Assembly: GCF_007747215.1 (NCBI RefSeq)
Contig: NZ_CP036273.1
Span: forward strand, 6,928,322-6,992,321
From: Urbifossiella limnaea
Lineage (GTDB): Bacteria; Planctomycetota; Planctomycetia; Gemmatales; Gemmataceae
Reading direction: 5' to 3'
Length of the DNA stretch: 64,000 nucleotides
Shown: piece by piece, positions 22,401 through 31,032 of the stretch
How the letters are laid out: each line of letters starts with the position of its first letter
How positions within the stretch are numbered: position 1 is the stretch's first letter
Notes under the pieces: model-generated
The model's input: only the letters and a program-made list of their open reading frames with translations
Databases searched by the model: none
Told to the model about the DNA's origin: nothing
Program-made: the position numbers and the translations under genes

Positions 22401-24361
22401 TCTGGCACCGCGCGACCGGGCGGGTGGTCCCGCTGCGACCGCATGCGGACTCTCGGTCCTCGGCGGTCACCCCGGACGGCAAGCTCGCGGCGACGGGGTC
22501 GCACAGCGGAACCGGCATACGCATCTGGAACACCGACACCGGCGAGTTGCTCAAGGAAGTCCTGGATGACACCGTGTGGACCACCCCACAGTTCAGCCCG
22601 GACGGCCAGTGGCTGACCGACTGGCGGGGCCGCCGCTGGCGGGTGGGGGACTGGGTCGAAGGGCCCTCGCTCCGGAGCCAGCCCGGGATGGCGAGCCGCG
22701 GATCGCACGCGTTCGACCCCACCGGCAATCTGATTGCCGTGGATGCCGGCGACGGGGTGATCGTGCTACTGGATTCGACCGGCGAGAAGGAACTGGCCCG
22801 TCTGACCGACCCGGACCAGCACGCCGTTGACTCGATGGAGTTCGCCCCCGACGGTGCCAGGCTGGTCACGCTCCCCACAAAAGGCCGCGTCCTGCACGTG
22901 TGGGACCTGCGGCTGATCCGCGAGCGGCTGAAGGAACTCGCCCTGGACTGGGACCAGTCGCCGTACCCGCCGGCCCCGCCGGTCGACCGGCTCACGCCGC
23001 TCACCGTCGAGGTGGAGTATGGCGAACTCGGCACCCTCGCGGACCGACAACAAGCCGAGTCGATCCTCAACAAACGCCCCCGCTCCACCGCCGATCCCCT
23101 TCCACCGGCCGAACGTGCCGTCAGGAACGCGCCGAAGGTGCCGGCCAACCGGTTGGTGCGCGGGCGGGCGCATGCTCGCCAGCGCAACTCCGCCGAGGCG
23201 GTGGCCGACTTCGCCGAGTACCTCAAGCTGACCGGGGCAAAGGCGAAGGAGTACGACCTGGCGGCGTGGCACCTGGTCACCGAGCCCGGGCTGTCCGTCG
23301 AGGCGTACCGACAGGCCCGGGAGTGGGCCGGGAAGGCGGTCGCCGCCCAACCGCTGAACGTCCCCTTCCTCACCTGCCTGGGGGCGGCCCAGTTCCGCGA
23401 CGGCGACCTGAAGGCGGCGGCGGCCACGCTACGGCTGGCCGCCGCCGGCGGGGTGTTCGTGGAGCGGGAGACCGCCTACGCCGGATACTTCCTGGCGATG
23501 ACCCAGATGCGGATGGCCAGGCCGGGCGATGCGGCCGCCCGGGCGGAGGCGCGGAAGTCGTTCGACACGGCCGAGACCACCTACCGCAAGCTGACCGACC
23601 GCCTTCCCGATATGAGTGACCTCCGCGTCGAGGCGGCGGTCCTGGTCGGCGGAAACGCCTTGCGGTTCGAACTGGAGATACACGACTGGTCGCAGAAGCT
23701 GAAGGCGAACCCGGCCGACGGGGCGGCCCGCGCCGGGCGGGCGCTCGCGTACCTGCGGCTCGGGAAGGACGCCGAGGCCGAGGCGGATTACGACGCGGTC
23801 ATCGCCGCCGGCGGGGCGTCGGACAACCCGTACCACAACCGCGGGCACGCGCGGGAGCACCAGCTCAAGTACGCCGGGGCGGTGGAGGACTACGAGGCCG
23901 CCCTGCAACGGACGCCCCAGGCCCGGGCGACCGACCGGGCCCACCTGCTGAACGAGATCGCCCGCGTCCGGCTGCTCGGCGGGGACGCGGTGCGGGACCC
24001 GCGTGTCGCCGTGCGGGCGGCGGCGGAGGCGAAGGAACTCGGGCGGGGCATCGAGGTGTACAAGGTGACCCTCGGCATCGCCCACGCCCGCGCCGGTGAC
24101 GCGGCCGCCGCGGTGGACGCGTTGAACGGGGTCGAGGACGACAAGGTGGCACCGCCCGCCGCGGTGCCGTTCAAGTACCTGTTCCTCGCCCTGGCCTACC
24201 ACCAACTCGGCCGGTCCGAATCCGCGGTGGCCAGTTACGACCGGGCGGTGACCGGGTGGCGGACGGTACCCGGATCGGTCCTGCCCGAGTGGCGGGATTA
24301 CTACGACCGCACCAGGGCCGAGGTGGAGAAGGCCCTCGGCCCGGCGCTCAAGGCGAAGTAG
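19403..24361 (+). CDS. Giant membrane Ser/Thr protein kinase with WD40 and TPR regions
   Basis: 1652 residues. The N-terminal 140 resemble a planctomycete kinase leader (LLLEAPEAARPALLRELLHL). The kinase domain spans about 140-420: glycine loop IGRGAMGVVYRA, catalytic lysine in VVAIKTTRG, HRDLKPGN (about 277), DFGLAK (about 298) and GTPAYMAPEQA. One transmembrane helix is at about 446-470 (ALVGLVSALGVAIMVGGVVA). Residues about 560-1180 hold irregular propeller repeats (FAPDGTAYIE, VTPDGKLAATGS, FSPDGQWLTDW, FAPDGARLVTLP) and about 1260-1640 hold TPR-like helices (RAGRALAYLRLGKDAEAEAD). I start at ATG 19403 rather than at 19367, which would overlap the sigma stop. It is coupled to the sigma gene at 18766. 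The part from about 21140 to 22900 uses more A/T third bases than its surroundings. Confidence 0.92.
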   Translation: MTHDAPSPGRDTLPAALLVLVEQLCDRFEDARRADKPVDLAALLLEAPEAARPALLRELLHLDLAYRPGGDRAAARAEYLARFPDYPAVVEDVFRGHREETAAFAPEGEATRWYVAAPADATRDAGADGSTKADHPAAADLPRVPGYAVEEAIGRGAMGVVYRARQLGLNRVVAIKTTRGPASDDPKLLIRFLAEAEAAAAVDHPHVARVYDFGQTGGRPFIALEYCPAGTLADRLAPPPETEGGGRTEWRLNPGVAAGLVAKIARGVAAAHDLGIVHRDLKPGNVLFDAAGEPKVADFGLAKVGGGSDLTHTHAVMGTPAYMAPEQAAGRTKFAGPAADVWSLGVVLYECLTGSRPFTGADTAEVLQAVASHTPPPPRAVNPAVPRDLDLLVRKCLEKDARDRYPTAAELADDLERFARGEPVSARPVGAAERAWKWARRNPGRAALVGLVSALGVAIMVGGVVASAVFRQQRDDVADKEKEVRTERDRVVAAEAEGREKLYQAVVAEARGTRMSRKIGQRWGALDAVTRARDVLATLDLPDAERARRRLDLRNEAIAALALPDVRTLPQWVTIPPGGQGEQYSWSPTPDGRFAAVCVKGRLSIRRIADDPERAVEVDHLDLEASIAFWSEDGRYLMVAAWKPKDRGENEKTVGVWIWDGVKLSSVIPPRPTNSIEIQYGFAPDGTAYIEANAGVVRTYELPSGRPLAQTNVAAQNYALTVALIPFHRTRPFAYLMGDRQVSIFDWKRGEVVGTTAAGIPTASSLVVHPDGDLLYVSTTGTVVAWSLAHNRERFRMPHDDNGMRLRLNPAGDVLMGNGWALRTHYWDPYTGHELFRHNGSGTSMILPDDRILGISAAEIGASRIQMKQFNPGREFRTLHYRDGSPTKSVGNPLSAHPGGRLLAVGPSTGTSLFDLVTGSERISGLSGAGASYFNAKGELFVPTTGRYAVWPTSTGETTATRFVIGPPSALPADISTNNIVMHSRDGTVVVGSNLEGGVVWHRATGRVVPLRPHADSRSSAVTPDGKLAATGSHSGTGIRIWNTDTGELLKEVLDDTVWTTPQFSPDGQWLTDWRGRRWRVGDWVEGPSLRSQPGMASRGSHAFDPTGNLIAVDAGDGVIVLLDSTGEKELARLTDPDQHAVDSMEFAPDGARLVTLPTKGRVLHVWDLRLIRERLKELALDWDQSPYPPAPPVDRLTPLTVEVEYGELGTLADRQQAESILNKRPRSTADPLPPAERAVRNAPKVPANRLVRGRAHARQRNSAEAVADFAEYLKLTGAKAKEYDLAAWHLVTEPGLSVEAYRQAREWAGKAVAAQPLNVPFLTCLGAAQFRDGDLKAAAATLRLAAAGGVFVERETAYAGYFLAMTQMRMARPGDAAARAEARKSFDTAETTYRKLTDRLPDMSDLRVEAAVLVGGNALRFELEIHDWSQKLKANPADGAARAGRALAYLRLGKDAEAEADYDAVIAAGGASDNPYHNRGHAREHQLKYAGAVEDYEAALQRTPQARATDRAHLLNEIARVRLLGGDAVRDPRVAVRAAAEAKELGRGIEVYKVTLGIAHARAGDAAAAVDALNGVEDDKVAPPAAVPFKYLFLALAYHQLGRSESAVASYDRAVTGWRTVPGSVLPEWRDYYDRTRAEVEKALGPALKAK

Positions 24362-24747
24362 CGAGCCGGCAGTCAGGCCGGGTGTCGGTGCCGGGCCGTT
24401 TGAGCATCGGAATGGGTTCTCCCTGCCGAGGATCGCCCACAGGTTACTCGACGACGCGAGGTGTCGCTTCGCCGGAGGGGGACGAGGAAGCCGTGAGCCC
24501 GACCGGGCCGGCCCCGTTCCCACGAGTCACAGTCCACCCGTCGTCCTGCCTTCCGCGACGAGCCACGTCGAGCGCGTTCCCAGGATTCACCCGTCACGTC
24601 CGAAAAAAATCTGGAACCCGTGTCGCTCCGGCGGCGCGTCTTGCGAGGGATCGGGTACGGGCGGCGGGGACACGACCCCGCCGGCCCGGAATCCCGCCCC
24701 GCCGGCGTGACCGCCGGCCGGGCCCCACGTCAGACGGGGCAACCGCC
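24362..24747. other. Gene-free gap before the calpain-like gene
   Basis: I see no credible gene here: short reading frames are rich in Arg, Pro and Gly. A run of seven A (CGAAAAAAATCTGGAACCCG, from 24600) followed by TGTCGCTCCGG stands out in the GC-rich sequence. It resembles the leader found before planctomycete sigma or secreted-protein genes. The promoter of 24748 is probably in this gap, but I cannot define its boxes. Confidence 0.4.
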
Positions 24748-26100
24748 ATGGCCGCCAAGACCAGCCGCAAACTCGGGTTCGAACCGCTGGAAGTCCGCGA
24801 GGTGCCCGCCGTCCTGTCCGCGTACCTGGCCGGCCAGGACCTGATCGTCCAGATGGACAACGCCGGCGGCGGGGCCGAGGTCCGCCAGGCCGGCACGACG
24901 GTCACCGTGACCGAGCCCGGGACGACCCGGTCCTGGTCCTACCCGGCGTCCTGGCTCCGCTCCCTCAACTTCTACGGGGGCGAGGGGAACGACCGGTTCG
25001 TCAACCACACCGGGATCGGGTCGGCCGCCTTCGGGTACGGGGGGAATGACGTGTTCGTCGGCGGGGGCGGGAACGACGCCCTCGACGGCGGGGAGGGGCA
25101 CGACCGGCTGAACGGCCGGGGCGGGGCGGACAACCTCTACGGCGGGAACGGGAACGACGTCCTGATCGGGATCGACGCCGGGGGGCCCGACTACCTGGAC
25201 CCGTGGGGCGGGCGGGACGTGATCTGGGCCGAGACGAACGACCAGCTCAGCCCGTACGTCGGGACCGACGACGTGGTGCAGCGGATGTCCGGGTTCGCCA
25301 ACGCGGCCGACCGGACACTCGACGGGGACCGGATCCTCGACCCGGTGGTGGCGGCCGGGCAGACGTACCGGGCGTTCGCCGGGAACCCGCTGTTCGCCGC
25401 CGCCGGCCCGCGGGTCCAGGACATGGACCAGGGCGCGCTCGGCGACTGCTGGCTGGTCTCCGGGCTCGGCACGGTCGCGAAGCACGACCCGATGGCCGTC
25501 CGGGGGCGGGTCGTGGACTTCGACGACGGCACCTACGGGGTCCGGCTCGGGAACAACTTCTACCGGGTGGACAACGACCTGCCGGTGGCGGTCGGCGGGG
25601 CCACCCCGGTGAACGCCGGGTTCGGGGCGGAGAACAGCATGTGGGTGGCGGTCGCGGAGAAGGCGTACGCCCACTTCCGCACCGCCGGGGCCAACAGCTA
25701 CGCGTCGCTGCAGGGCGGGCGGGCGGCCGAGGTGTACCAGGCGTTCGGGTCGACGAACGCGGTCACCAGCAACTTCGCCGACTACGGCTCGGCGACGGCC
25801 CTGGCGAACGAGATGTACCGGCGGTTCGCGGCGGGGGAGATGCTGTCTATCGGGACCGGGGTGGCGAAGGCCCCGGGCCTGGACGTCGGCGCGACGGTCG
25901 ACGGCCACGCGTACGTGGTGACGTCCGTGAACCGCGGGTGGGTGTGGAACTCGACCACCCGGTCCTACTCGCTGCAGGTGACCTCGATCACCCTGCGGAA
26001 CCCGTGGGGCGACGACGGCACCGCGGGGAGCGCGACGGTGACGGTCACGCCCGAGCAGCTGTTCAACCGGGCCGGCCGGTTCTACGCCGGGACGCTGTGA
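24748..26100 (+). CDS. Calpain-like cysteine protease with RTX calcium repeats
   Basis: 450 residues. The start (FEPLEVREVPAVLS) is the N-terminal motif common to large exported planctomycete proteins. RTX-type nonapeptides lie at about 75-150 (GGEGND, GGNDVFVGGGGNDALDGGEG, GGNGND) and should bind calcium. The C-terminal 230 residues are a calpain (C2) core: the nucleophile C234 in QGALGDCWLVSG, H387 in DGHAYVVTSV and N418 in LRNPWGDD. All three catalytic residues are present, so an active secreted protease is likely. The RTX-before-protease order differs from the usual C-terminal RTX. It lies after the sigma-kinase operon, and a second RTX protease (27360) is nearby. Confidence 0.9.
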   Translation: MAAKTSRKLGFEPLEVREVPAVLSAYLAGQDLIVQMDNAGGGAEVRQAGTTVTVTEPGTTRSWSYPASWLRSLNFYGGEGNDRFVNHTGIGSAAFGYGGNDVFVGGGGNDALDGGEGHDRLNGRGGADNLYGGNGNDVLIGIDAGGPDYLDPWGGRDVIWAETNDQLSPYVGTDDVVQRMSGFANAADRTLDGDRILDPVVAAGQTYRAFAGNPLFAAAGPRVQDMDQGALGDCWLVSGLGTVAKHDPMAVRGRVVDFDDGTYGVRLGNNFYRVDNDLPVAVGGATPVNAGFGAENSMWVAVAEKAYAHFRTAGANSYASLQGGRAAEVYQAFGSTNAVTSNFADYGSATALANEMYRRFAAGEMLSIGTGVAKAPGLDVGATVDGHAYVVTSVNRGWVWNSTTRSYSLQVTSITLRNPWGDDGTAGSATVTVTPEQLFNRAGRFYAGTL

Positions 26101-26570
26101 CCGGGGCGACCGGGCTACGGTCCGGGGCGGGGTCCGACGCCCCGGGCCGGAGCCCGCAGCCGAGCGGGTGCGACTGCGATTACCTCCATCCGACCCGGCC
26201 TCCGCTCGAGCGCCTTCCGGCACTCCGGGCCGGCGAACGGGTCCCGCCACCGGCCGCGGTCGTCGTTCCCCTCGGCGGCGCCGGACCGCCACCGATCCCC
26301 CGGCCGGGCCGGGCCGGGTTCGTTCCCCACAACTCCCCAGCCTTGGCTGGGGCCGCAGCCCCTCAATCTGCCTGCCGGCGGGTTGTCCGCCTGGCCCGGC
26401 GCGGGTACGATCGCCCGCGACTCGCCCCCCCGGCGGCCGCCCACCGGCGGGCGACTCGGCGGCGCCGACCCCGCGGGGAACGCCCGACCCGGTCGCCCCC
26501 AGTTCACCGCGGTCGGGGGCCGCGGGCGGCCGTGGGAGTCGTACGGTTGCTCTCACCGCGGAAAGCCGAG
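26101..26570. other. Gap holding the promoter of 26571
   Basis: There is no supported gene in this 470-bp stretch. It carries the promoter at 26383. The part 26101-26340 is GC-rich with several short inverted runs (for example CCCCGG and CCGGGG) but no repeat I can define. Frames here give Arg/Pro-rich shadows only. Confidence 0.4.
26383..26411 (+). promoter_or_regulatory. Promoter, twin of the one at 18701
   Basis: TTGTCC at 26383-26388, a 17-bp spacer, and TACGAT at 26406-26411. The box and its flanks closely match 18701-18729. The nearest gene is at 26571, 160 bp away, giving a long leader. Confidence 0.6.
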
Positions 26571-27023
26571 ATGGGAACGTTCCTGGCGATCTACGTGCGC
26601 GTCCCCGTCGCACCGCACGTGTCCCATCGTCTGGCCCGGTACGGGGAAGCGGTCGGCGAGCCGGGCTCGGACTTCTGTGGCGTCGAGCTGTCGGTGGTTC
26701 GGTACCAGACGGCGGCCCGGGGTGAGTTCGCCGACCTCGCGGCACTCTCGACCGAGCTGGACACGAACGCCTTGCTGCTGGGCTTCTGCGGCATCACGAA
26801 CTGGTTCCGGTTCGGTCACTGGCGGGCGGGTCGGCGGCTCCGCGCGTTGGAGTCCGTGGGCGGGGATTCCGGCTCCGAATGGAAGCTCGACGAGGGCGCC
26901 CCCGAGCCGTGGGAACCGGAGTCGTTCGGCGCGCTGCGGGCGGGGCGCCTGGAGCAAGACATCGATGCCCACGGGGCGGCCGAGTCGGCGGCCCGGTTCT
27001 ACCGCCTGCCGGGATGGGCGTGA
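26571..27023 (+). CDS. Hypothetical protein
   Basis: 150 residues from ATG 26571. It looks like a normal soluble protein (FLAIYVRVPVAPHVSHRLAR, DFCGVELSVVRYQTAARGEF, LLGFCGITNWFRFGHWRAGR). I recognise no domain. Its promoter twin at 26383 links it to the sigma-kinase promoter. In the same orientation, the trypsin-like RTX gene follows 336 bp later. An immunity or folding partner of a neighbouring protease is possible but unsupported. Confidence 0.65.
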   Translation: MGTFLAIYVRVPVAPHVSHRLARYGEAVGEPGSDFCGVELSVVRYQTAARGEFADLAALSTELDTNALLLGFCGITNWFRFGHWRAGRRLRALESVGGDSGSEWKLDEGAPEPWEPESFGALRAGRLEQDIDAHGAAESAARFYRLPGWA

Positions 27024-27359
27024 TTGACCGGACGCCGGATCAGCGACGGTGTTCACCGTCAAGCTACCGCCGCCGGCTTCACGTCCGCCGCCCGTCTGTC
27101 CGGGGGTCACCGCTGTGGGGATCACCAGCACTTCTTGGCGACTGTGATCCGCGCCACCCTCGCCGGCTTCCCCTCACCCTCGACCACCGCGCGTGGGACG
27201 GAGCCGAACGGGGCGGGATAACAACGGTGGGGAAATAACTGAAAATCGCCCGCGGGCGTGTCGCCGGACGCGGCCGGTCTGCGAGGGAACCCTTGTGAGG
27301 CACTCCCGGCTGCCCACACCGGGTCCGCCGGGGCGAGCGACACACCCCGAGGGCGAGCG
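27024..27359. other. Gene-free gap before the trypsin-like gene
   Basis: No supported gene. An AT-richer patch (GATAACAACGG and GGAAATAACTGAAAATCG, about 27220-27247) stands out and could hold the promoter of 27360, with a long leader. An in-frame ATG at 27258 would extend the next protein by 34 residues, but it lacks a ribosome site and gives a poor N-terminus. Confidence 0.4.
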
Positions 27360-29300
27360 ATGAACTGGCTCAAGAAACTGGCACACGGGCTCCAACCGCA
27401 CGGCCGGCGCGCCCCCACGCCGACTCCGCGCCCGGCCGCGCCCCGACTGGGCCTGGAGCGGATGGAGGACCGCCTCACCCCCGTCGCGGGGGCCGGCGCA
27501 CAACTCGCCGACGGCACCTTCCCGAACCCCGCGGCGGACGGGATCAACACCGGTGTCGTCCAGGTGTTCGCGCCGAACGGGTCGGGGTCGGGGTCGCTCC
27601 TGTGGACCGGGCGGCATATTCTCACGGCGGCGCACGTGATCGACATGGAATTCGACACGGACGGGGACGGCACCGTCGACACCGGGGACGGACGGCCCGA
27701 CGTCGGGGCGTATTCGGTCCGGTTCACGCTCGCCGACGGCACCGACCGGTGGGTGAACAACATCCCGGCCCAGAACGTCCGCGTGGTCACCAGCGCGCAG
27801 CTGTCGTCCGCGGTCACCCTCCCGAACGCGTGGTCCGGGTCATGGAACCGCGGGGCGGACATCGCCGTCATCGAACTGCCCGAGCTGGCCCCGGCGGCGG
27901 CGAGCCGCTATTCCCTGCACACCGGGGCGACGGCCGCGGGGCTGGTCGGGCAGGTGACCACGCTGTCCGGGTACGGTCGGTCGGGGAACGGAGCGGTCGG
28001 CTGGGACACGACTCCCACCGGCTCGGGTGTCCGCCGGACTGGCCAGAACGCCATCGACGTCGTGGTCGGCGAGTACCTCCGCCAGGACTTCGACAGCGGG
28101 CTCGGAATCCACGACTTCTACGGGGTCACCGGTGCCCGGACGGACACCGGCCTCGGACCGGCCGAAGCACTTATACAACCGGGGGATTCTGGCGGCCCGG
28201 CGCTGATCGGGAACCTCATCGTCGGGGTCACGAACGGGACCGCCTGGAACACGATCACGGACAGCCGGAGGACGCCCGGCACGCCGGGGGCGACCCTGAA
28301 CCGCGGCACGTTTGGTGAGACCAGCACTCACACCTGGGTCCAGCCCTACGCCCCCTGGATCGCGCAGCAGGCCGGGTTCGCCTCCTCGCGACTGGTGATC
28401 GACATGAACTCCCAGCTGGGCGGAGGCGATTCGGTGGCCGATTCGATGTTCCTGTACACCAACGGCAACACCCTGCACGTCGGGGTCAACAGCCACTCGG
28501 TGCCCGTCTCGCTGATCGGGGTCAACACCGTCGTGGTCCGCGGGTCGACCGACGCGGACACGTTCATGATCTCGGACTCCCTGCTGAAGAGTGGCGTCCG
28601 CGTCGAGATCGACGGCCGGGACGGCCTGCCCGGCGTCACCGCCCGAGACACCCTGATTTCCTGGGGGAATCTGACCTGGACGCTTTCGGACTTCAACAAG
28701 GGCCAGCTCCGGGACACCCAGACGAGCTTCGGCGGCCTGTCGTTCGAACGGGTGGAGAACCTGACCGCCGCGGGAGAAGGTGCGGATCACTTCCGCGTCC
28801 TGCCGGGGGGATTCCTGTCGGGTCGGATCGACGGTGGGTCGGGGACGAACCGGCTGGACTATTCCGCCCGGTCCGTCGGCGTGACCGTTGATCTCGCGGC
28901 CGGTACAGCCACCGGTATCAACGGCGGCATCGTCCGGATCGAAAACGTGAAGGGGAGCCAGTCGAAGGACTTCCTGTACGGCAACGGGAACGCAAACACG
29001 TTCTTCGGCGAGGGCGGAGACGATTTCATCTACGGCCGGGGCGGGAACGACTACCTGTTCGGCAACGGCGGGGCTGACTACCTCGACGGCGGGGCGGGCG
29101 ACGACTACCTGGACGGCGGCGCCGACCGGGTCCAGGACACGCTCCGGGGCGGGGGCGATCGAGACCGGGTCGTCCAGTACTACAACCCGGGCGTGTACCT
29201 CAGCCCGACCGGCGTCCCCCAGTTCTTCTGGATGAGCGAGGACGCGTGCCCGGACTTCGACCCGGTGCTCGACACGTGGGTGCCCGTGTACGTGGGGTAG
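27360..29300 (+). CDS. Secreted trypsin-like serine protease with C-terminal RTX repeats
   Basis: 646 residues. The N-terminus has the planctomycete LGLERMEDRLTPV motif, related to FEPLEVREVPA in 24748. A trypsin-fold protease domain follows at about 60-340, with the full triad: H92 in ILTAAHVID, D167 in ADIAVIEL and S277 in IQPGDSGGPAL. The C-terminal 220 residues have a beta-helical region (RIDGGSGTNRLDYSARS) and RTX nonapeptides (GEGGDDFIYGRGGNDYLFGN, GGAGDDYLDGG) that should bind calcium. It is probably exported and surface-bound or released. Together with the calpain-like gene 1.3 kb upstream it forms a pair of calcium-dependent protease genes in one orientation. Confidence 0.88.
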   Translation: MNWLKKLAHGLQPHGRRAPTPTPRPAAPRLGLERMEDRLTPVAGAGAQLADGTFPNPAADGINTGVVQVFAPNGSGSGSLLWTGRHILTAAHVIDMEFDTDGDGTVDTGDGRPDVGAYSVRFTLADGTDRWVNNIPAQNVRVVTSAQLSSAVTLPNAWSGSWNRGADIAVIELPELAPAAASRYSLHTGATAAGLVGQVTTLSGYGRSGNGAVGWDTTPTGSGVRRTGQNAIDVVVGEYLRQDFDSGLGIHDFYGVTGARTDTGLGPAEALIQPGDSGGPALIGNLIVGVTNGTAWNTITDSRRTPGTPGATLNRGTFGETSTHTWVQPYAPWIAQQAGFASSRLVIDMNSQLGGGDSVADSMFLYTNGNTLHVGVNSHSVPVSLIGVNTVVVRGSTDADTFMISDSLLKSGVRVEIDGRDGLPGVTARDTLISWGNLTWTLSDFNKGQLRDTQTSFGGLSFERVENLTAAGEGADHFRVLPGGFLSGRIDGGSGTNRLDYSARSVGVTVDLAAGTATGINGGIVRIENVKGSQSKDFLYGNGNANTFFGEGGDDFIYGRGGNDYLFGNGGADYLDGGAGDDYLDGGADRVQDTLRGGGDRDRVVQYYNPGVYLSPTGVPQFFWMSEDACPDFDPVLDTWVPVYVG

Positions 29301-29401
29301 CCGCTCCGGGGCCGGGCCGGTCGCCCGGGCGGGTCGCGACCCATCACCACGGCTGCGCGGGCCGTCGCGGTCGGTCCGGGGTTTACGAGGGGGAGGCCGA
29401 C

Positions 29402-30208
29402 GTGCCCGCCAGGACGCTCACCTACCTCGTCCGCCGTCGCCTACCGACCGACGGCGGACGTGGCCATTTCCCGGGGCCGAACGACGTGTACCTCGCCGCG
29501 TTCGACGACCGCGCGAGCGCCGAGGCCCACGCGGCGCACCTCCACCGCGACGCCGTTCTCGCGGGCGGTCCGGATCTCCTGTTCCCGGGCGACGAGACGC
29601 CGCTGGCGTCAGGACTCGCGGGGGCCACCAGCCGGCCCGAGTCCGCCCTCCGGGACTTCCTGCTCGACGGCGGCGTCGCACCACCCGACCCGGTCGAACC
29701 CGCCGACCCGGTGCCGTGTCGCTCCCCCGGCACCTCCGACCACTGGTGGGACCTGGAGCAGCGCCGCTGGGCGCGGTGGTGGGGCGGCCTCTCCCGCGGG
29801 CGGCAGCAGGAGGAGCGGCGGCGGCGGGCGGACGAGCGGGGCCGGCAGGCCTGGGACCGGTGGTGGCGGGAGGTGGTGGCCGGCGGCCGGCTGACCGCCG
29901 ACCAGCGACAGCGGGTGTGTGAGGCGTTCGACACCCTCCGCCTGTTCGAGGTGGTCGAGTCGTCGCGGGTCGCACGGCCGCCGACGGCCGGGGCCGTGTA
30001 CGCGGTCGTTCACACCCGCTGGGTGTACGCCGACACCTGGGACTTCGACTCGCACGACGTGGCCGGCGTGTTCCCCTCCCGCAAGGCGGCGGACGCGGAG
30101 TTGGCCCGCCGGCGGCGGGAGTGCGACGAGGACCGCGACGGCGGGGCGCCGCACGCGGACGACCTGACCGTGGTGGAACTGCCCCTCGACCCGGGGGACG
30201 GGCGATGA
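29402..30208 (+). CDS. Tandem-array protein 1, unknown function
   Basis: 268 residues from GTG 29402, with GGGGGAGG upstream. It shares its layout with the next genes: an N-terminal unit (LTYLVRRRL... FDDRASAEAHAAHLHRD), a middle motif SRPESALRDFLLDGGVAPPD, a Trp-rich segment (DHWWDLEQRRWARWWGG) and a C-terminal unit (AVYAVVHTRWVYADTWDF... FPSRKAADAELARRR). The two end units look like copies of each other (a beta strand, Trp/Tyr/Asp, then 'F..R.AAEAE'). No known domain is recognised. The stop overlaps the next ATG. This is the first member of an operon-like array. Confidence 0.75.
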   Translation: MPARTLTYLVRRRLPTDGGRGHFPGPNDVYLAAFDDRASAEAHAAHLHRDAVLAGGPDLLFPGDETPLASGLAGATSRPESALRDFLLDGGVAPPDPVEPADPVPCRSPGTSDHWWDLEQRRWARWWGGLSRGRQQEERRRRADERGRQAWDRWWREVVAGGRLTADQRQRVCEAFDTLRLFEVVESSRVARPPTAGAVYAVVHTRWVYADTWDFDSHDVAGVFPSRKAADAELARRRRECDEDRDGGAPHADDLTVVELPLDPGDGR

Positions 30209-31029
30209 CGCTTCCCACCCCGCAAACCGCCCCCCGCCCGCCCGCGGTGTTCGCGGTCCGGCTGAGGGTGGCAGCCGACTACAGCCGGGACACCATCCCG
30301 GTGCCGGCCGAGCAGTACTGGGCCGTGTTCGGCACCCGGGCGGAAGCCGAGGAACACGCCCGCCGACTGCACCGGGAGTTCGTCCGCGGTCCCGACCCGT
30401 TCAGCCACCCGTCCGGCCGCGACCTTTTCGGCGAGCGGTTCGAGGACCTGACCAGCCTGCCCGAGTTGGCCTTCCGCGACTGGCTGGTGGACCTGGACGT
30501 CGAGCCGCCCGAAGTCATCCAGCCGACCGACCCGGAACCGTACCGGTCGCCGGACATGACCGACCGCGAATGGAGGCAGGAGCAAGCGCGGTGGGCGAAG
30601 CGGTGGGCGGAGTGGACGCCCGAACGCCGCAAGCACGAGCGAGACAGACACACCGCGGCGCTGACCCGCGAGGCGTGGAAGCGGTGGTGGGAGCGAGTGG
30701 TGGTGGACGGCACGCTCACCCCCGACCAGCTGGCCCACGTGTGGGCGGGGTTGAACAAGGTCGAGTTCTTCGAGGTGGTGGAGGTGCCGGCGGCCGACCC
30801 CCCGCCGCCGGCCGCGACGACCGTGTACGCCGTCGTCCACGAGCACTGGGAGTACGACGACTGGGTGTACGGCGGGGCGAACGACCCGCTCGCCGCGTTC
30901 GGCACCCGTGCCGCCGCCGAGGCCGAACTGGCCCGGCGGCAGCGGGCCCTCGGGGCGGACGGCGAGTTCGACAACGGCGGCCCGAACCGCCTGGTCGTGG
31001 TGGAACTCCCTTTTCACGCGGAGGGCTGA
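30205..31029 (+). CDS. Tandem-array protein 2, unknown function
   Basis: 274 residues. It is clearly related to its neighbours: FGTRAEAEEHARRLHREF, then LTSLPELAFRDWLVDLDVEP, then a Trp-rich helix (REAWKRWWERVVVDGTLTPDQ) and the C-terminal unit TVYAVVHEHWEYDDWVYGGA with FGTRAAAEAELARRQ. The 'LP.FA.RDWL.D' motif is the best family mark. Long stretches of Arg/Trp in the middle suggest a helical binding surface. No signal peptide or membrane segment is seen, so it is probably cytoplasmic. The ATG overlaps the upstream stop. Confidence 0.75.
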   Translation: MTLPTPQTAPRPPAVFAVRLRVAADYSRDTIPVPAEQYWAVFGTRAEAEEHARRLHREFVRGPDPFSHPSGRDLFGERFEDLTSLPELAFRDWLVDLDVEPPEVIQPTDPEPYRSPDMTDREWRQEQARWAKRWAEWTPERRKHERDRHTAALTREAWKRWWERVVVDGTLTPDQLAHVWAGLNKVEFFEVVEVPAADPPPPAATTVYAVVHEHWEYDDWVYGGANDPLAAFGTRAAAEAELARRQRALGADGEFDNGGPNRLVVVELPFHAEG

Positions 31030-31032
31030 CTG

